Of a DNA stretch of 39,835 bases, positions 32,842 through 39,835 are shown piece after piece. This stretch comes from an uncultured Alistipes sp. (GTDB taxonomy: Bacteria > Bacteroidota > Bacteroidia > Bacteroidales > Rikenellaceae): positions 1 to 39,835 of the forward strand of contig CALUOX010000013.1 in the NCBI GenBank assembly GCA_944322375.1. The letters are read 5' to 3'. Both the position numbers and the translations under genes were made by a program. A model generated the notes under the pieces. It did no database searches. It had not been told where the DNA came from and was given only the letters and a program-made list of their open reading frames with translations. Each line of letters begins with the position of its first letter. Position 1 is the stretch's first letter.

Positions 32842-32883
32842 AAAAGAGACTTTTAAAACGTCAAGAGCGACTTTTAATACGCA
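32842..32883 (+). repeat. 21-base imperfect tandem duplication
   Basis: Units 32842-32862 (AAAAGAGACTTTTAAAACGTC) and 32863-32883 differ at only a few positions and share the core GACTTTTAA. They lie between the exonuclease gene and the tRNA-Gly promoter. Confidence 0.6.
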
Positions 32884-32952
32884 ATAGGGCGACAGGCCGG
32901 GGTCCCTGCGACAAATCGTTTGGATCAGGACCGATAAAAAAGCGAAAAGGAG

Positions 32953-32982
32953 TTTGAGCATACTGTTTTTTTTGTATCTTTG
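32953..32982 (+). promoter_or_regulatory. Promoter of tRNA-Gly
   Basis: TTTG (32953-32956), 18 bases, then an exact TATCTTTG (32975-32982). The tRNA starts 52 bases downstream. Confidence 0.7.
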
Positions 32983-33034
32983 CAAAGTCTTGCATGCCTC
33001 CAAGGGAAGGAGGGATGCGCGACAAAGATTGCAT

Positions 33035-33106
33035 GCGGGAGTAGCTCAGGGGTAGAGCATCAGCTTCCCAAGCTGAGGGTCGCGGGTTCGAATCCCGTTT
33101 CCCGCT
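33035..33106 (+). tRNA. tRNA-Gly (anticodon CCC)
   Basis: Cloverleaf by hand: acceptor GCGGGAG/TTCCCGC with a terminal G-U, D stem GCTC/GAGC, anticodon stem TCAGC/GCTGA with loop TTCCCAA (anticodon CCC), T stem GCGGG/CCCGT with loop TTCGAAT, and discriminator T as is usual for Gly. CCA is not encoded. No duplicate of its 3' end was found downstream. Confidence 0.95.
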
Positions 33107-33109
33107 CCG

Positions 33110-33151
33110 AGGTAAAAGGGGTGAACCTTTAAAGGTTTGCCCCTTTTACCT
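33110..33151 (+). terminator. Terminator of tRNA-Gly
   Basis: Perfect 11-bp arms GGTAAAAGGGG (33111-33121) and CCCCTTTTACC (33140-33150), with an internal self-complementary AACCTTTAAAGGTT loop. It starts four bases past the tRNA. Confidence 0.85.
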
Positions 33152-33180
33152 TATTACATTACGATTGAAGAATCAGAAAC

Positions 33181-34269
33181 TTATTCCCGATAAATCCACA
33201 AACTTATCTTGAGGAATCCTCCATCTGCATGCCCATCAAAATCAAGACAGATCTTCGCGCCGTTCTCCGTATGCCAGATGACGGAATCGCGAAATTTTTC
33301 TTCATACGGTTGTTCCGATTGCAGTGATACCGTCACAGGGTCGCCCATGATCTCGGTGATTGAAGCGCGCAATATCTCAAATTTCTCCCGGAAAGCCTTT
33401 TTGAACAGTTCCATCTCCTCTCTGTCTTCGAACGAGAATGGCATCTCGGAAAATTTGGACCATTCCCAAAGAGTCACAAGAACCTGGTCGGTATTTTGCT
33501 TCGTGAAATAAATGATGTTGTTCGACAGATAGGGGCATTCTACACGAAGATACTCCTTCGGGTGCGGCTCGAGTATATACTCCCGTGTATTGGGATACAT
33601 GCTCTTACTGATACCACGCCCGTAACTTCGCTCCACGCTGCGGGAAGCGTACTGGTGCTCCAATGCCTCCATCTCCGGCAACTGTACGCTTCGGTTTTCA
33701 TCATAGCTCCGCTTTATACAGCGGAGCTGCTGACGAAAGAGTTCATCGGCTTTTTCGGGACTCAAGCCCAAATTCTTCAGACATGTAGAGTCCCGTTGAA
33801 TGACAAACTGCGGCGACTCGTCCGTCAAACAGAGCCCTCCGCACAGAATAAATGCGACGGGTCCAGTCCAATAATCGCCTCGCACAACATTGGGAGAGAG
33901 ATCCAGATCCAATCCATAATAATTTACGCTGTCAAACAGTATCAGCGTGGAGAGAGTCACCTCTTTGGGAATTCCGCTTTTCAGCCGCAGGATCGTACGA
34001 GTTTTTCCGGCGGATTTAAATGTTCCGAATGTACCCCGGATCTCATCTTCAGGAACCCGGGTGTTCAAAAAGGTCACAGAGTCGGACAACGTATTTGGAC
34101 CGTCGTATGGTTTTTCCGAGACAATCGAATAGTCATACGAACCATTTCCGGACGAAGATACCTTGAGAATAAACTTCGTACCGGGTTGCAGCGTCGGAAC
34201 AACTTCATATTCCTGTCCCGTTGCAAAGATGGTCGAAAAGAGGGCACATAAATATAAAAAACGTTTCAT
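33181..34269 (-). CDS. Secreted protein of unknown function, AT-richer than neighbours
   Basis: A 362-residue protein with a signal peptide (MKRFLYLCALFSTIFATGQ). No family was recognised. The N-terminal third is beta-rich (YEVVPTLQPGTKFILKVSSSGNGSYDYSIV). It contains a hydrophobic GPVAFILCGGLCL segment, a charged helical middle (SPEKADELFRQQLRCIKRSYDE) and a C-terminal part ending CLDFDGHADGGFLKISLWIYRE. Base and codon use is visibly less GC-rich than in neighbouring genes, suggesting a different history or weak selection. It is convergent with tRNA-Gly and faces an AT-rich spacer upstream. It is probably periplasmic or surface-located. Confidence 0.75.
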   Translation of the reverse strand: MKRFLYLCALFSTIFATGQEYEVVPTLQPGTKFILKVSSSGNGSYDYSIVSEKPYDGPNTLSDSVTFLNTRVPEDEIRGTFGTFKSAGKTRTILRLKSGIPKEVTLSTLILFDSVNYYGLDLDLSPNVVRGDYWTGPVAFILCGGLCLTDESPQFVIQRDSTCLKNLGLSPEKADELFRQQLRCIKRSYDENRSVQLPEMEALEHQYASRSVERSYGRGISKSMYPNTREYILEPHPKEYLRVECPYLSNNIIYFTKQNTDQVLVTLWEWSKFSEMPFSFEDREEMELFKKAFREKFEILRASITEIMGDPVTVSLQSEQPYEEKFRDSVIWHTENGAKICLDFDGHADGGFLKISLWIYRE

Positions 34270-34507
34270 TCTCTTGAAATTTTTTTCAAGATATGCAAAA
34301 AAAACGTCTCTAAAAAATTATCCGAAATTAAGCCTTAATCAGATCTGTTTTATTCCAGACGGGAACAAGTCTTAATTCAGCATTATAACGTTGATTTTCA
34401 ATATTCTAATACAAGATATCCGGTACTGAACACGTTTCATTTACTCAAAAAAACCAAGCAGCCAATGCCCAATGAACGGCTAAAACATCTTGTTTATGTG
34501 TTCTTTT

Positions 34508-34591
34508 TATTGAAATTCTACATCAATCCGCAACAAAAGAACAGAATCAGGCATAAAAGTGCAGGTTGTATTGTATTGAAATTCTACATCA
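34508..34591 (+). repeat. Pair of exact 18-base direct repeats, 66 bases apart
   Basis: TATTGAAATTCTACATCA occurs at 34508-34525 and 34574-34591. Flanking bases on both sides show no significant similarity, and no further copies at the same period are visible at 34442 or 34640. Confidence 0.8.
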
Positions 34592-34654
34592 GAACACTAC
34601 CACACCTTCCGGCAATTGTGCTTCGCCAGGGTAACAAGAATACAAAATTGTCGT

Positions 34655-34662
34655 TATCTTTG
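34655..34662 (+). promoter_or_regulatory. -7 box of the nitroreductase-lut operon
   Basis: An exact TATCTTTG about 100 bases before the nitroreductase ATG. No TTG is found at 19-21 bases upstream. Confidence 0.5.
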
Positions 34663-34763
34663 CAGGGAAGCCGATCCTTCCGATCGTCTTCCCGCATATT
34701 GCAAACATAATATAAAATTAATACATCCGATGCCGATGCATCGGCAACAAAAACGTGAATATC

Positions 34764-35270
34764 ATGAACTTTCTGGATCTGGTAAACAAACGTTATTCCG
34801 TACGGAGCTATCTTCCGCAACCCGTCGAACGGGAAAAACTGGACAGGATTCTGGAGTGCGCCCGACTGGCTCCTTCAGCCGTCAATTTCCAACCGTGGCG
34901 TTTCTACGTCATCGAGAGCGAGGCGGCTAAAGCGGCCCTGAGACCCTGCTATCACCGCGAATGGTTCGCCGAAGCTCCGCTTTATATCGTCGTCTGCGCC
35001 GATGAGGCTGCTTCCTGGAAACGGTCCTCGGACGGTCACGACCATGCCGATATCGATGCCGCCATTGCTGCCGAACACATCTGTCTGGCTGCAACCGAAC
35101 AGGGACTCGGCTGCTGCTGGGTCTGCAATTTCGATGTCCCGGCCTGCCGCGAAGCGTTGCAGCTTCCCGATAATCTGCGGCCCGTGGTACTGCTGCCGAT
35201 CGGTTATGCGGCCGACAAACCCACGCAGAAAAAACGGAAACCGCTGTCAGAGATCGTCATCTACCGCTGA
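34764..35270 (+). CDS. Nitroreductase-family flavoprotein
   Basis: From the ATG at 34764 (MNFLDLVNKRYSVRSY) the protein has 168 residues; an in-frame GTG at 34755 is an alternative. The FMN-binding start RYSVRSY and the ARLAPSAVNFQPWRFYVI motif are clear, followed by AAEHICLAATEQGLGCCWVCNF and PVVLLPIGYAADKPTQKKRKPL. The family uses FMN and NAD(P)H to reduce nitro groups, flavins or quinones, so the physiological substrate is open. It lies 32 bases before lutA in the same direction and may be transcribed with it. Confidence 0.92.
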   Translation: MNFLDLVNKRYSVRSYLPQPVEREKLDRILECARLAPSAVNFQPWRFYVIESEAAKAALRPCYHREWFAEAPLYIVVCADEAASWKRSSDGHDHADIDAAIAAEHICLAATEQGLGCCWVCNFDVPACREALQLPDNLRPVVLLPIGYAADKPTQKKRKPLSEIVIYR

Positions 35271-35302
35271 TCGCTGCCGTTCCACTCTAAAAGTGAAAGT
35301 CA

Positions 35303-36043
35303 ATGAAGGTAGGATTGTTTATTCCCTGTTATGTCAATGCACTCTACCCACAGGTGGGAGAAGCGTCGTATCGGCTGCTGCGTTCTCTGGGCGTGGAGGT
35401 CGATTACCCGCTCGACCAGACCTGTTGCGGCCAACCGATGGCCAATGCCGGCTACGAGCGTGACGCCGAGCCGCTGGCCCGACGCATGGAGCAGCTTTTC
35501 GCCGGATACGACTATGTGGTAGGACCCTCGGCCAGCTGTGCAAGCTTCATTCGCGAATCCTATCCGCGTCTGACATCGCACAACGACGGTTCGCCGTGCC
35601 TTGCATCCCGTATTTACGAGATCTGCGAGTTTGTCCACGACATTCTCCGACCCTCGCAGCTCGACGCATCGTTCCACCACAAGGTCAGCATCCACAACTC
35701 CTGTCACGGCGTGCGCATGCTGCATCTGAGCACTCCGAGCGAACTGAACGTCCCGCACCGGTCGAAGCTGCGCGAGCTGCTGGAGCTTGTCGAGGGCATC
35801 GAGGTATTCGAACCCAAGCGTGTGGATGAATGCTGCGGGTTCGGCGGGATGTTCGCCGTCGAGGAGCGGGACGTATCCGTCTGCATGGGGCGCGACAAGG
35901 TCCGCGACCACCTCTCGACGGGCGCCGAATACATCACGGGCGCCGACAGTTCCTGTCTGATGCACATGCAGGGCGTGATCGACCGAGAAGGATTCCCGAT
36001 CCGCACGAAACATATCGTTGAAATCTTAACCGCAAAGGAATGA
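35303..36043 (+). CDS. lutA: Lactate utilisation protein A (Fe-S oxidoreductase subunit)
   Basis: A 246-residue protein with the two CCG (cysteine-rich) domains of the heterodisulfide-reductase type: TCCGQPMANAG with SASCASFIRESYP, then HNSCHGVRML, ECCGFGGMFAVEE and DSSCLMHMQG. LutA (YkgE), LutB and LutC together oxidise L-lactate to pyruvate in bacteria lacking a flavin lactate dehydrogenase. The stop overlaps the lutB start (ATGA), and lutC follows. Confidence 0.94.
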   Translation: MKVGLFIPCYVNALYPQVGEASYRLLRSLGVEVDYPLDQTCCGQPMANAGYERDAEPLARRMEQLFAGYDYVVGPSASCASFIRESYPRLTSHNDGSPCLASRIYEICEFVHDILRPSQLDASFHHKVSIHNSCHGVRMLHLSTPSELNVPHRSKLRELLELVEGIEVFEPKRVDECCGFGGMFAVEERDVSVCMGRDKVRDHLSTGAEYITGADSSCLMHMQGVIDREGFPIRTKHIVEILTAKE

Positions 36044-37416
36044 GTACGCATGCAAAGGCTGCGGCGAAATTTCTCGCCGACAGGGATCGTGCCGCATGGC
36101 ACGACCGGGCACTCTATCTGGTGCGTGAAAAACGCGACCGCATGGCGCATTCGGTTCCGGAGTGGGAGACGCTGCGACAGGCGGCATCCGATATCAAGCT
36201 GCACACGTTGTCGCATCTGGGTCATTATCTGGAACAGTTCGAGCGCAATGCCACCGCCAACGGGATGATCGTTCACTGGGCGGAGGATGCCGAAGCGATG
36301 AACCGGATCGTCGGACAGATCGTGCGGGAACATGGCGGTCGAAAGCTGGTCAAGAGCAAATCGATGCTTTCGGAGGAGTGCGGGCTGACGCCCTATCTGG
36401 CCGAACAGGGGGTTGAGGCCGTCGAGAGCGATCTGGGCGAACGGATCATGCAGCTCATGCATCGTCCGCCGAGCCATATCGTTCTGCCGGCGATCCACGT
36501 GCGGCGCGAGGAGGTGGGAGCGCTCTTCGAACGCGAGATGGCCACCGAGCCGGGCAACAGCGACCCGACCTATCTGACCCATGCGGCGCGCAAATGCCTC
36601 CGCGAGACCTTCCGCACGGCCGACATCTCCATGACGGGAGTCAACTTCGCCATTGCCGCCGAAGGCAGCTTCGCCGTCTGCACGAACGAAGGGAATGCCG
36701 ATCTGGGGACCTCGTTCCCCGATCTGCACATCGCCATCATGGGGCTTGAAAAGGTCATTCCGGACTATGCGTCGCTCGCGGTCTTCACACGACTGCTGGC
36801 CCGTTCGGCGACGGGACAGCCCGTCACGACCTACACGTCGCTCTACCGGCGGCCCGAACCGGGCAAGGAGATCCATGTCGTGATCGTCGATAACGGACGT
36901 ACGGAGTCGTTGTGCAACGAAGCGCACCGCAACATGCTGAAATGTCTGCGCTGCGGCGCCTGCATGAACACCTGTCCGGTCTATCGTCGCTCGGGCGGCT
37001 ACTCCTACTCCTATTTTATCCCGGGACCGCTGGGAATCAATCTCGGGATGCTGCGCTCGCCGGAACGGTACGGCGGCAACGTATCGGGATGTTCGCTGTG
37101 CTACTCCTGCTCGAACGTCTGCCCGGCCCGCATCGATCTGGGCGAACAGATTTACGCCTGGCGGCAGGAGATGGATGCCGACGGTGTGGCCGATCCGCAA
37201 AAGAAGATGATGGTCAAGACTATGAACGTACTGATGCGCCACAAGGGATTGTTTTACACGGCCATAAAGGGTGCCGCCCTTGCCCCGCGCTTCGTATATA
37301 ACAATCGGTTCAACCCCTGGTGTGCCGGTCGTGAAATGCCGCGTTTCGCACGTCGGAGTTTCAACGAGCTGTGGAAGTCGGGAATGATCGATCAGCCGAA
37401 AAAGGAGGAGAAGTGA
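36040..37416 (+). CDS. lutB: Lactate utilisation protein B (LUD domain, double 4Fe-4S)
   Basis: A 458-residue protein. The LUD domain covers about 1-290, with KSKSMLSEECGL, GVEAVESDLGERIMQL, HIVLPAIH and AEGSFAVCTNEGN. A ferredoxin-like part follows with CLRCGACMNTCPVYRRSGG and CSLCYSCSNVCPARIDLGEQI. It is the electron-transfer core of the LutABC lactate oxidation complex (YkgF type). It overlaps lutA by four bases and lutC by one base. Confidence 0.95.
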   Translation: MSTHAKAAAKFLADRDRAAWHDRALYLVREKRDRMAHSVPEWETLRQAASDIKLHTLSHLGHYLEQFERNATANGMIVHWAEDAEAMNRIVGQIVREHGGRKLVKSKSMLSEECGLTPYLAEQGVEAVESDLGERIMQLMHRPPSHIVLPAIHVRREEVGALFEREMATEPGNSDPTYLTHAARKCLRETFRTADISMTGVNFAIAAEGSFAVCTNEGNADLGTSFPDLHIAIMGLEKVIPDYASLAVFTRLLARSATGQPVTTYTSLYRRPEPGKEIHVVIVDNGRTESLCNEAHRNMLKCLRCGACMNTCPVYRRSGGYSYSYFIPGPLGINLGMLRSPERYGGNVSGCSLCYSCSNVCPARIDLGEQIYAWRQEMDADGVADPQKKMMVKTMNVLMRHKGLFYTAIKGAALAPRFVYNNRFNPWCAGREMPRFARRSFNELWKSGMIDQPKKEEK

Positions 37417-38006
37417 TGGATGCAAAACAAAAGATTCTGCAACGGCTGTCGCAGAGCGGCATGCCGGAGCATCCGATGCCGGTGCTGGATTTCGAACGGG
37501 AACATTTCGACGACCCCGTTGCAAGTTTCCGGCAGGCGGTCGAAGCATCTGGCGGACGGGTCGCCGAATGGCCCGACGGAGTATCGGGCGCCGAGATGCT
37601 GACCTCGCTCGGGATAGAGTTGTCGCGCGTCGTATCGAATGTCACGGGAATCCCCGCAGCGCTCGATCCTGACGAGGTGGAGGACCCGCGCGAACTGGAC
37701 GGAGAGAAGACGGCCGTGGTCGAGGGGGTGCTGGGCGTCGCCGAAAACGGTGCGGTATGGATTCCCCAGCGGGCCCGGCACAAGGCGCTCTATTTTGCGC
37801 CGGAGGAGATCGTCGTCCTGCTGCCGCGCGACGGCATCGTTGCGACGATGCAGGATGCCGTTGCCGATGAACGCTTCAATCGGGATTTCGGTTTCGGCTG
37901 TTTCATGTCGGGGCCCTCGAAAACGGCCGACATCGAGCAGGCGCTGGTCTTCGGGGCTCATGGTCCGATGAAGCTGACGGTCGTACTGTGTCGGGATGCA
38001 GAGTAA
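37416..38006 (+). CDS. lutC: Lactate utilisation protein C (LUD domain)
   Basis: The ATG at 37416 overlaps the lutB stop (TGATG); 196 residues. The LUD (YkgG) fold is seen in the late part: VEGVLGVAENGAVWIPQ, LYFAPEEIVVLLPRDGIVATMQDA, and FGCFMSGPSKTADIEQALVFGAHGPMKLTVVL, the usual LutC end. It completes the LutABC set. A purine-rich AAGGAGGAG precedes the start. Confidence 0.94.
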   Translation: MDAKQKILQRLSQSGMPEHPMPVLDFEREHFDDPVASFRQAVEASGGRVAEWPDGVSGAEMLTSLGIELSRVVSNVTGIPAALDPDEVEDPRELDGEKTAVVEGVLGVAENGAVWIPQRARHKALYFAPEEIVVLLPRDGIVATMQDAVADERFNRDFGFGCFMSGPSKTADIEQALVFGAHGPMKLTVVLCRDAE

Positions 38007-38040
38007 AAACCGGGTAAAACAACTGAAAGGAGGAACAGGT

Positions 38041-38865
38041 ATGAAACCGGAAACATGTCATCTGTGTTGGTTCTCACCGACGGGGACCTCGCGCAGTGTC
38101 GCCGAAGCCGTCGGACGCGGTGTGAATGCGCCGCAGACACTTCTTCATGATGCCACGCACAGCGAGGCCGCCTTCACGGCAACGACCGGATCCCTTGCGG
38201 TCTTTGCTGCGCCGGTCTATGGCGGACATGTCGCAGCCCCTGCCCTGCAACGCATGGAGAAGATACGGGGAGATGGTACGCCGGCCGTGGTTATCGTCGT
38301 CTATGGCAACCGCGACTACGGAAGTGCGGCACGGGAACTCTCCGATTATGTTTCGCAGCGCGGATTCATACCGGTCGGTATCGGTGCCTTTGTGGGCGAA
38401 CACTCCTACTCGACAAATCGTTACCCGATTGCTGCGGGGCGTCCGGATGAACGTGACCGTCAGGATGCAGAAGCATTCGGCCGCGCCGTGGCGGCAAAAT
38501 TGGCCACGGAAGGTGTTCGGCAGGTGGATGCCGCTGCGTTGCCCGGTGTGCGTAACGGCAAACTTGCGACATGGCGCTTCATGCGGTTTGCGCTCGGCTA
38601 CCTGCTCAGGCAGAAGCGTCACCCCGTCAGGATCGAGGTCGAGACCTCTGCCGAACGTTGTACGCACTGCGGGCACTGTGTGAAGGTATGTCCGACGGGA
38701 GCCATCACGGCGGGCGACGAGCTGCATACCGACGCTTCACGCTGCATCCGCTGCTGCGCCTGCGTCAAGGGGTGTCCTGCAGGAGCGAGAAGCTACGATT
38801 CACCGTTTGCCCCCGTTCTGTCGCGCAACTTCCCGCAACGCAAGCCCAATCTGACAAAAGTATAG
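38041..38865 (+). CDS. Flavodoxin / ferredoxin fusion (EFR1-type)
   Basis: From the ATG at 38041 the protein has 274 residues, with GGAGGAACAGGT just before it. Residues 1-165 are flavodoxin-like: FSPTGTSRSVAEAVGRG (phosphate loop), FAAPVYGGHVAAPALQRM and VVIVVYGNRDYGSAARELSDYV. Residues about 205-260 carry two 4Fe-4S motifs, CTHCGHCVKVCPTGAI and CIRCCACVKGCPAGA. Such proteins pass electrons between flavin and Fe-S partners. It follows lutC by 34 bases, so it may take or donate electrons for the lactate system. That link rests on position only. Confidence 0.9.
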   Translation: MKPETCHLCWFSPTGTSRSVAEAVGRGVNAPQTLLHDATHSEAAFTATTGSLAVFAAPVYGGHVAAPALQRMEKIRGDGTPAVVIVVYGNRDYGSAARELSDYVSQRGFIPVGIGAFVGEHSYSTNRYPIAAGRPDERDRQDAEAFGRAVAAKLATEGVRQVDAAALPGVRNGKLATWRFMRFALGYLLRQKRHPVRIEVETSAERCTHCGHCVKVCPTGAITAGDELHTDASRCIRCCACVKGCPAGARSYDSPFAPVLSRNFPQRKPNLTKV

Positions 38866-38887
38866 GATCTGCTGCCAAGGAGACTTT

Positions 38888-38927
38888 AACGAGCGGGGAG
38901 GGGTATGTCTCTCCCTGTTCGTTTTCA
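38888..38927 (+). terminator. Probable terminator after the lut operon
   Basis: Imperfect hairpin AACGAGCGGGGAG (38888-38900) with CTCCCTGTTCGTT (38911-38923), two mismatches, followed by a short TTT run; 20 bases after the stop. Confidence 0.65.
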
Positions 38928-39038
38928 GTTGCATGCATGCCCGTGGGACATTTTTGGAGGGGCACAATGCGGACTTGGCCTTCGATCTCCTTTCCCCCGA
39001 AATTGTGCTTCTCGGTCCGGTGAGCGGATTCTGAATCT

Positions 39039-39494
39039 TTATTGCCGTGAAAGTTTTCGTTCGAGGAGAATCATGTCGCGTAGCAGGATGCCCGCTTCAA
39101 CAATCGGGTGGTCGTAATTGCGGGTGAAAAAGTCGGGAATACGTCCCGCGGGTTGGAATCCGCAATGTGCATAAAAACGAAGTGTCGAAGGGACCTCTCC
39201 CGTTCCGACCCGCAACATGCGATAACCTTGCCGGGCCGCAACCGATGCGATGAATTCGACCATGCGGCTGCCGTATCCGCAACGCTGGCGTGCGGGTTCT
39301 ACGGCAAGGTTCTTCAATTCGCAGCAACCGTTTCCCTCGTCGGTTATGACGCCGACGGCGCACAACTGCGGATCGTAGAGCGCAAAGAGCCGCCCGCGTG
39401 ACAGATAGCGCAGGATCATCTCCTGTTGTTCATCGCCGATGAGCAGCAACGGAAGAAAATCCGTTTTGTTTTCGAGGATCTCCCGAATCTCCAT
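39039..39494 (-). CDS. GNAT-family N-acetyltransferase
   Basis: A 151-residue protein with the GNAT acetyl-CoA motif A region LKNLAVEPARQRCGYGSRMVEFI and motif B LRVGTGEVPSTLRFYAHCGFQPAGRI, ending in an FTRNYDHPI segment. It transfers acetyl from acetyl-CoA to an amine, with unknown substrate. It lies 25 bases downstream of the interrupted pentapeptide-repeat gene and may share its transcript. Confidence 0.9.
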   Translation of the reverse strand: MEIREILENKTDFLPLLLIGDEQQEMILRYLSRGRLFALYDPQLCAVGVITDEGNGCCELKNLAVEPARQRCGYGSRMVEFIASVAARQGYRMLRVGTGEVPSTLRFYAHCGFQPAGRIPDFFTRNYDHPIVEAGILLRDMILLERKLSRQ

Positions 39495-39519
39495 CTTGGA
39501 TTTTATTTAATTGTCGGTA

Positions 39520-39835
39520 TTACTCCTGTTCGGTCTCTGCGGAGCGTATCTCAACGCCCAGCAGGGGCAGCAGATCGAGTGCCTGTTCCGGTGCAACGAC
39601 GGCGCCCTACAGATCGGCCGGGCGAAGCCGTATTCCTTCGAGTTGTGAACTCCGCAGATCGACTGCCCGTAATGATGTATGTAGAAACTCCGTGCCGTGC
39701 AGGTTGCAAGCATCAAAAGCTGGCCCGTCGTATCGGCAGTCGGTTATGACGGCCTCCGCAAGGTCGCACGAAGTGAAGAGCAATCGACGGCCGCGACCTC
39801 CTGCAAGGTTGAGGTAGCGGGCATTGCAACGTTCC
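39520..39835 (-). pseudogene. Pentapeptide-repeat protein (partial), interrupted by in-frame amber codon
   Basis: Read on the minus strand from the right edge, the frame gives pentapeptide-repeat coils: CNARYLNLAG, LLFTSCDLAEAVITDCRYDGPAFDACNLHGTEFLHTSLRAVDLRSSQLEGIRLRPADL. It then meets TAG (39609-39607) and continues for 28 codons as GAVVAPEQALDLLPLLGVEIR... to TAA (39522-39520). The part after TAG matches the usual C-terminal cap of Qnr/McbG-like proteins, so the amber codon has replaced a sense codon. The result may be a truncated protein, a pseudogene or a sequencing error. The N-terminus lies outside the window. Confidence 0.8.

Larger units (their letters stand above)
34270..34763. other. 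AT-rich spacer with direct and inverted repeats
   Basis: No gene supported. Contents: an inverted repeat CTTGAAA-TTTT-TTTCAAG (34273-34290) directly upstream of the minus-strand gene, overlapping a weak -7 box (TATCTTGA on the minus strand, 34293-34286); two exact 18-base direct repeats at 34508-34525 and 34574-34591; and a TATCTTTG box at 34655-34662 facing the nitroreductase gene. The rest is unremarkable. Confidence 0.65.

Noticed and set aside
34442-34660. A CRISPR array around the 66-base-spaced repeats
   Set aside because: Only two copies of 18 identical bases, flanks not conserved, no third unit at 34442 or 34640, and no cas genes in the window.
33035-34754. A tRNA-Gly-targeted integrated element
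   Set aside because: No integrase and no duplicate of the tRNA 3' end was found in the following 1.7 kb, so only the composition shift remains.
38933-39034. A 33-codon open frame on the plus strand after the lut operon (ending ADLAFDLLSPEIVLLGPVSGF)
   Set aside because: The text looks mildly protein-like, but there is no promoter, no family match and it follows a terminator-like hairpin; too short to support.

Overview
The window looks like a chromosomal segment of a gut Bacteroidota bacterium, most likely an Alistipes-like member of the Rikenellaceae (the genus is inference). Three things point there. The GC content is high for the phylum. TAnnTTTG-type -7 boxes, often with a TTG about 20 bases upstream, precede many genes. 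Several protein families are typical of the phylum: NigD-like lipoprotein, HU-CCDC81/SPOR protein, an anti-sigma factor fused to an outer-membrane barrel, a TonB-linked receptor and a FISUMP lipoprotein. Most of the window is ordinary core chromosome; no phage, insertion sequence or CRISPR-cas locus is visible.

Layout. 1-4.4 kb (minus strand): ribE, an orphan sensor kinase, lgt with an unusual inserted segment, an HU/SPOR envelope protein and a partial GtrA protein. 4.4-5.2 kb: an S24-like repressor divergent from tRNA-Arg(CCG). 5.4-8.8 kb: an ECF sigma factor and a protein with a cytoplasmic anti-sigma-like N-terminus, one inner-membrane helix, a low-complexity periplasmic linker and a C-terminal outer-membrane barrel, divergent from a NigD-like lipoprotein. 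This matches the Dma (dual membrane-spanning anti-sigma) systems described in Bacteroides thetaiotaomicron and is the most interesting locus here. 9-14.7 kb: ruvB, a single-domain malic enzyme and a four-subunit 2-oxoacid:ferredoxin oxidoreductase operon. 14.9-17.2 kb: a TonB-dependent-receptor-like protein. 17.4-18.4 kb: rubredoxin and a small FUSC/ArAE-like membrane protein.

18.3-23.4 kb is a tight minus-strand operon: a metal-type ABC permease, an LptF/LptG-family permease, ribBA, a VOC protein and fmt. 23.6-28.8 kb: mtaB, then a coupled operon of an output-less 4-helix/HAMP-like membrane protein, TrkH and a SPOR-repeat periplasmic protein. 29-32.8 kb: a QueG-like iron-sulfur protein, a FISUMP lipoprotein, a 690-base purine-rich non-coding tract and a DEDDh exonuclease. 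33-34.7 kb: tRNA-Gly(CCC), an AT-richer secreted protein of unknown function and an AT-rich spacer with an exact 18-base direct repeat at 66-base spacing. 34.7-38.9 kb: nitroreductase, LutABC and a flavodoxin/ferredoxin fusion, probably a lactate-oxidation and flavin/Fe-S electron-transfer operon. The right edge holds a GNAT acetyltransferase and a pentapeptide-repeat gene interrupted by an in-frame amber codon.

The metabolic genes suit an anaerobe that runs on ferredoxin and flavin chemistry. Riboflavin genes occur at two separate loci (ribE and ribBA).
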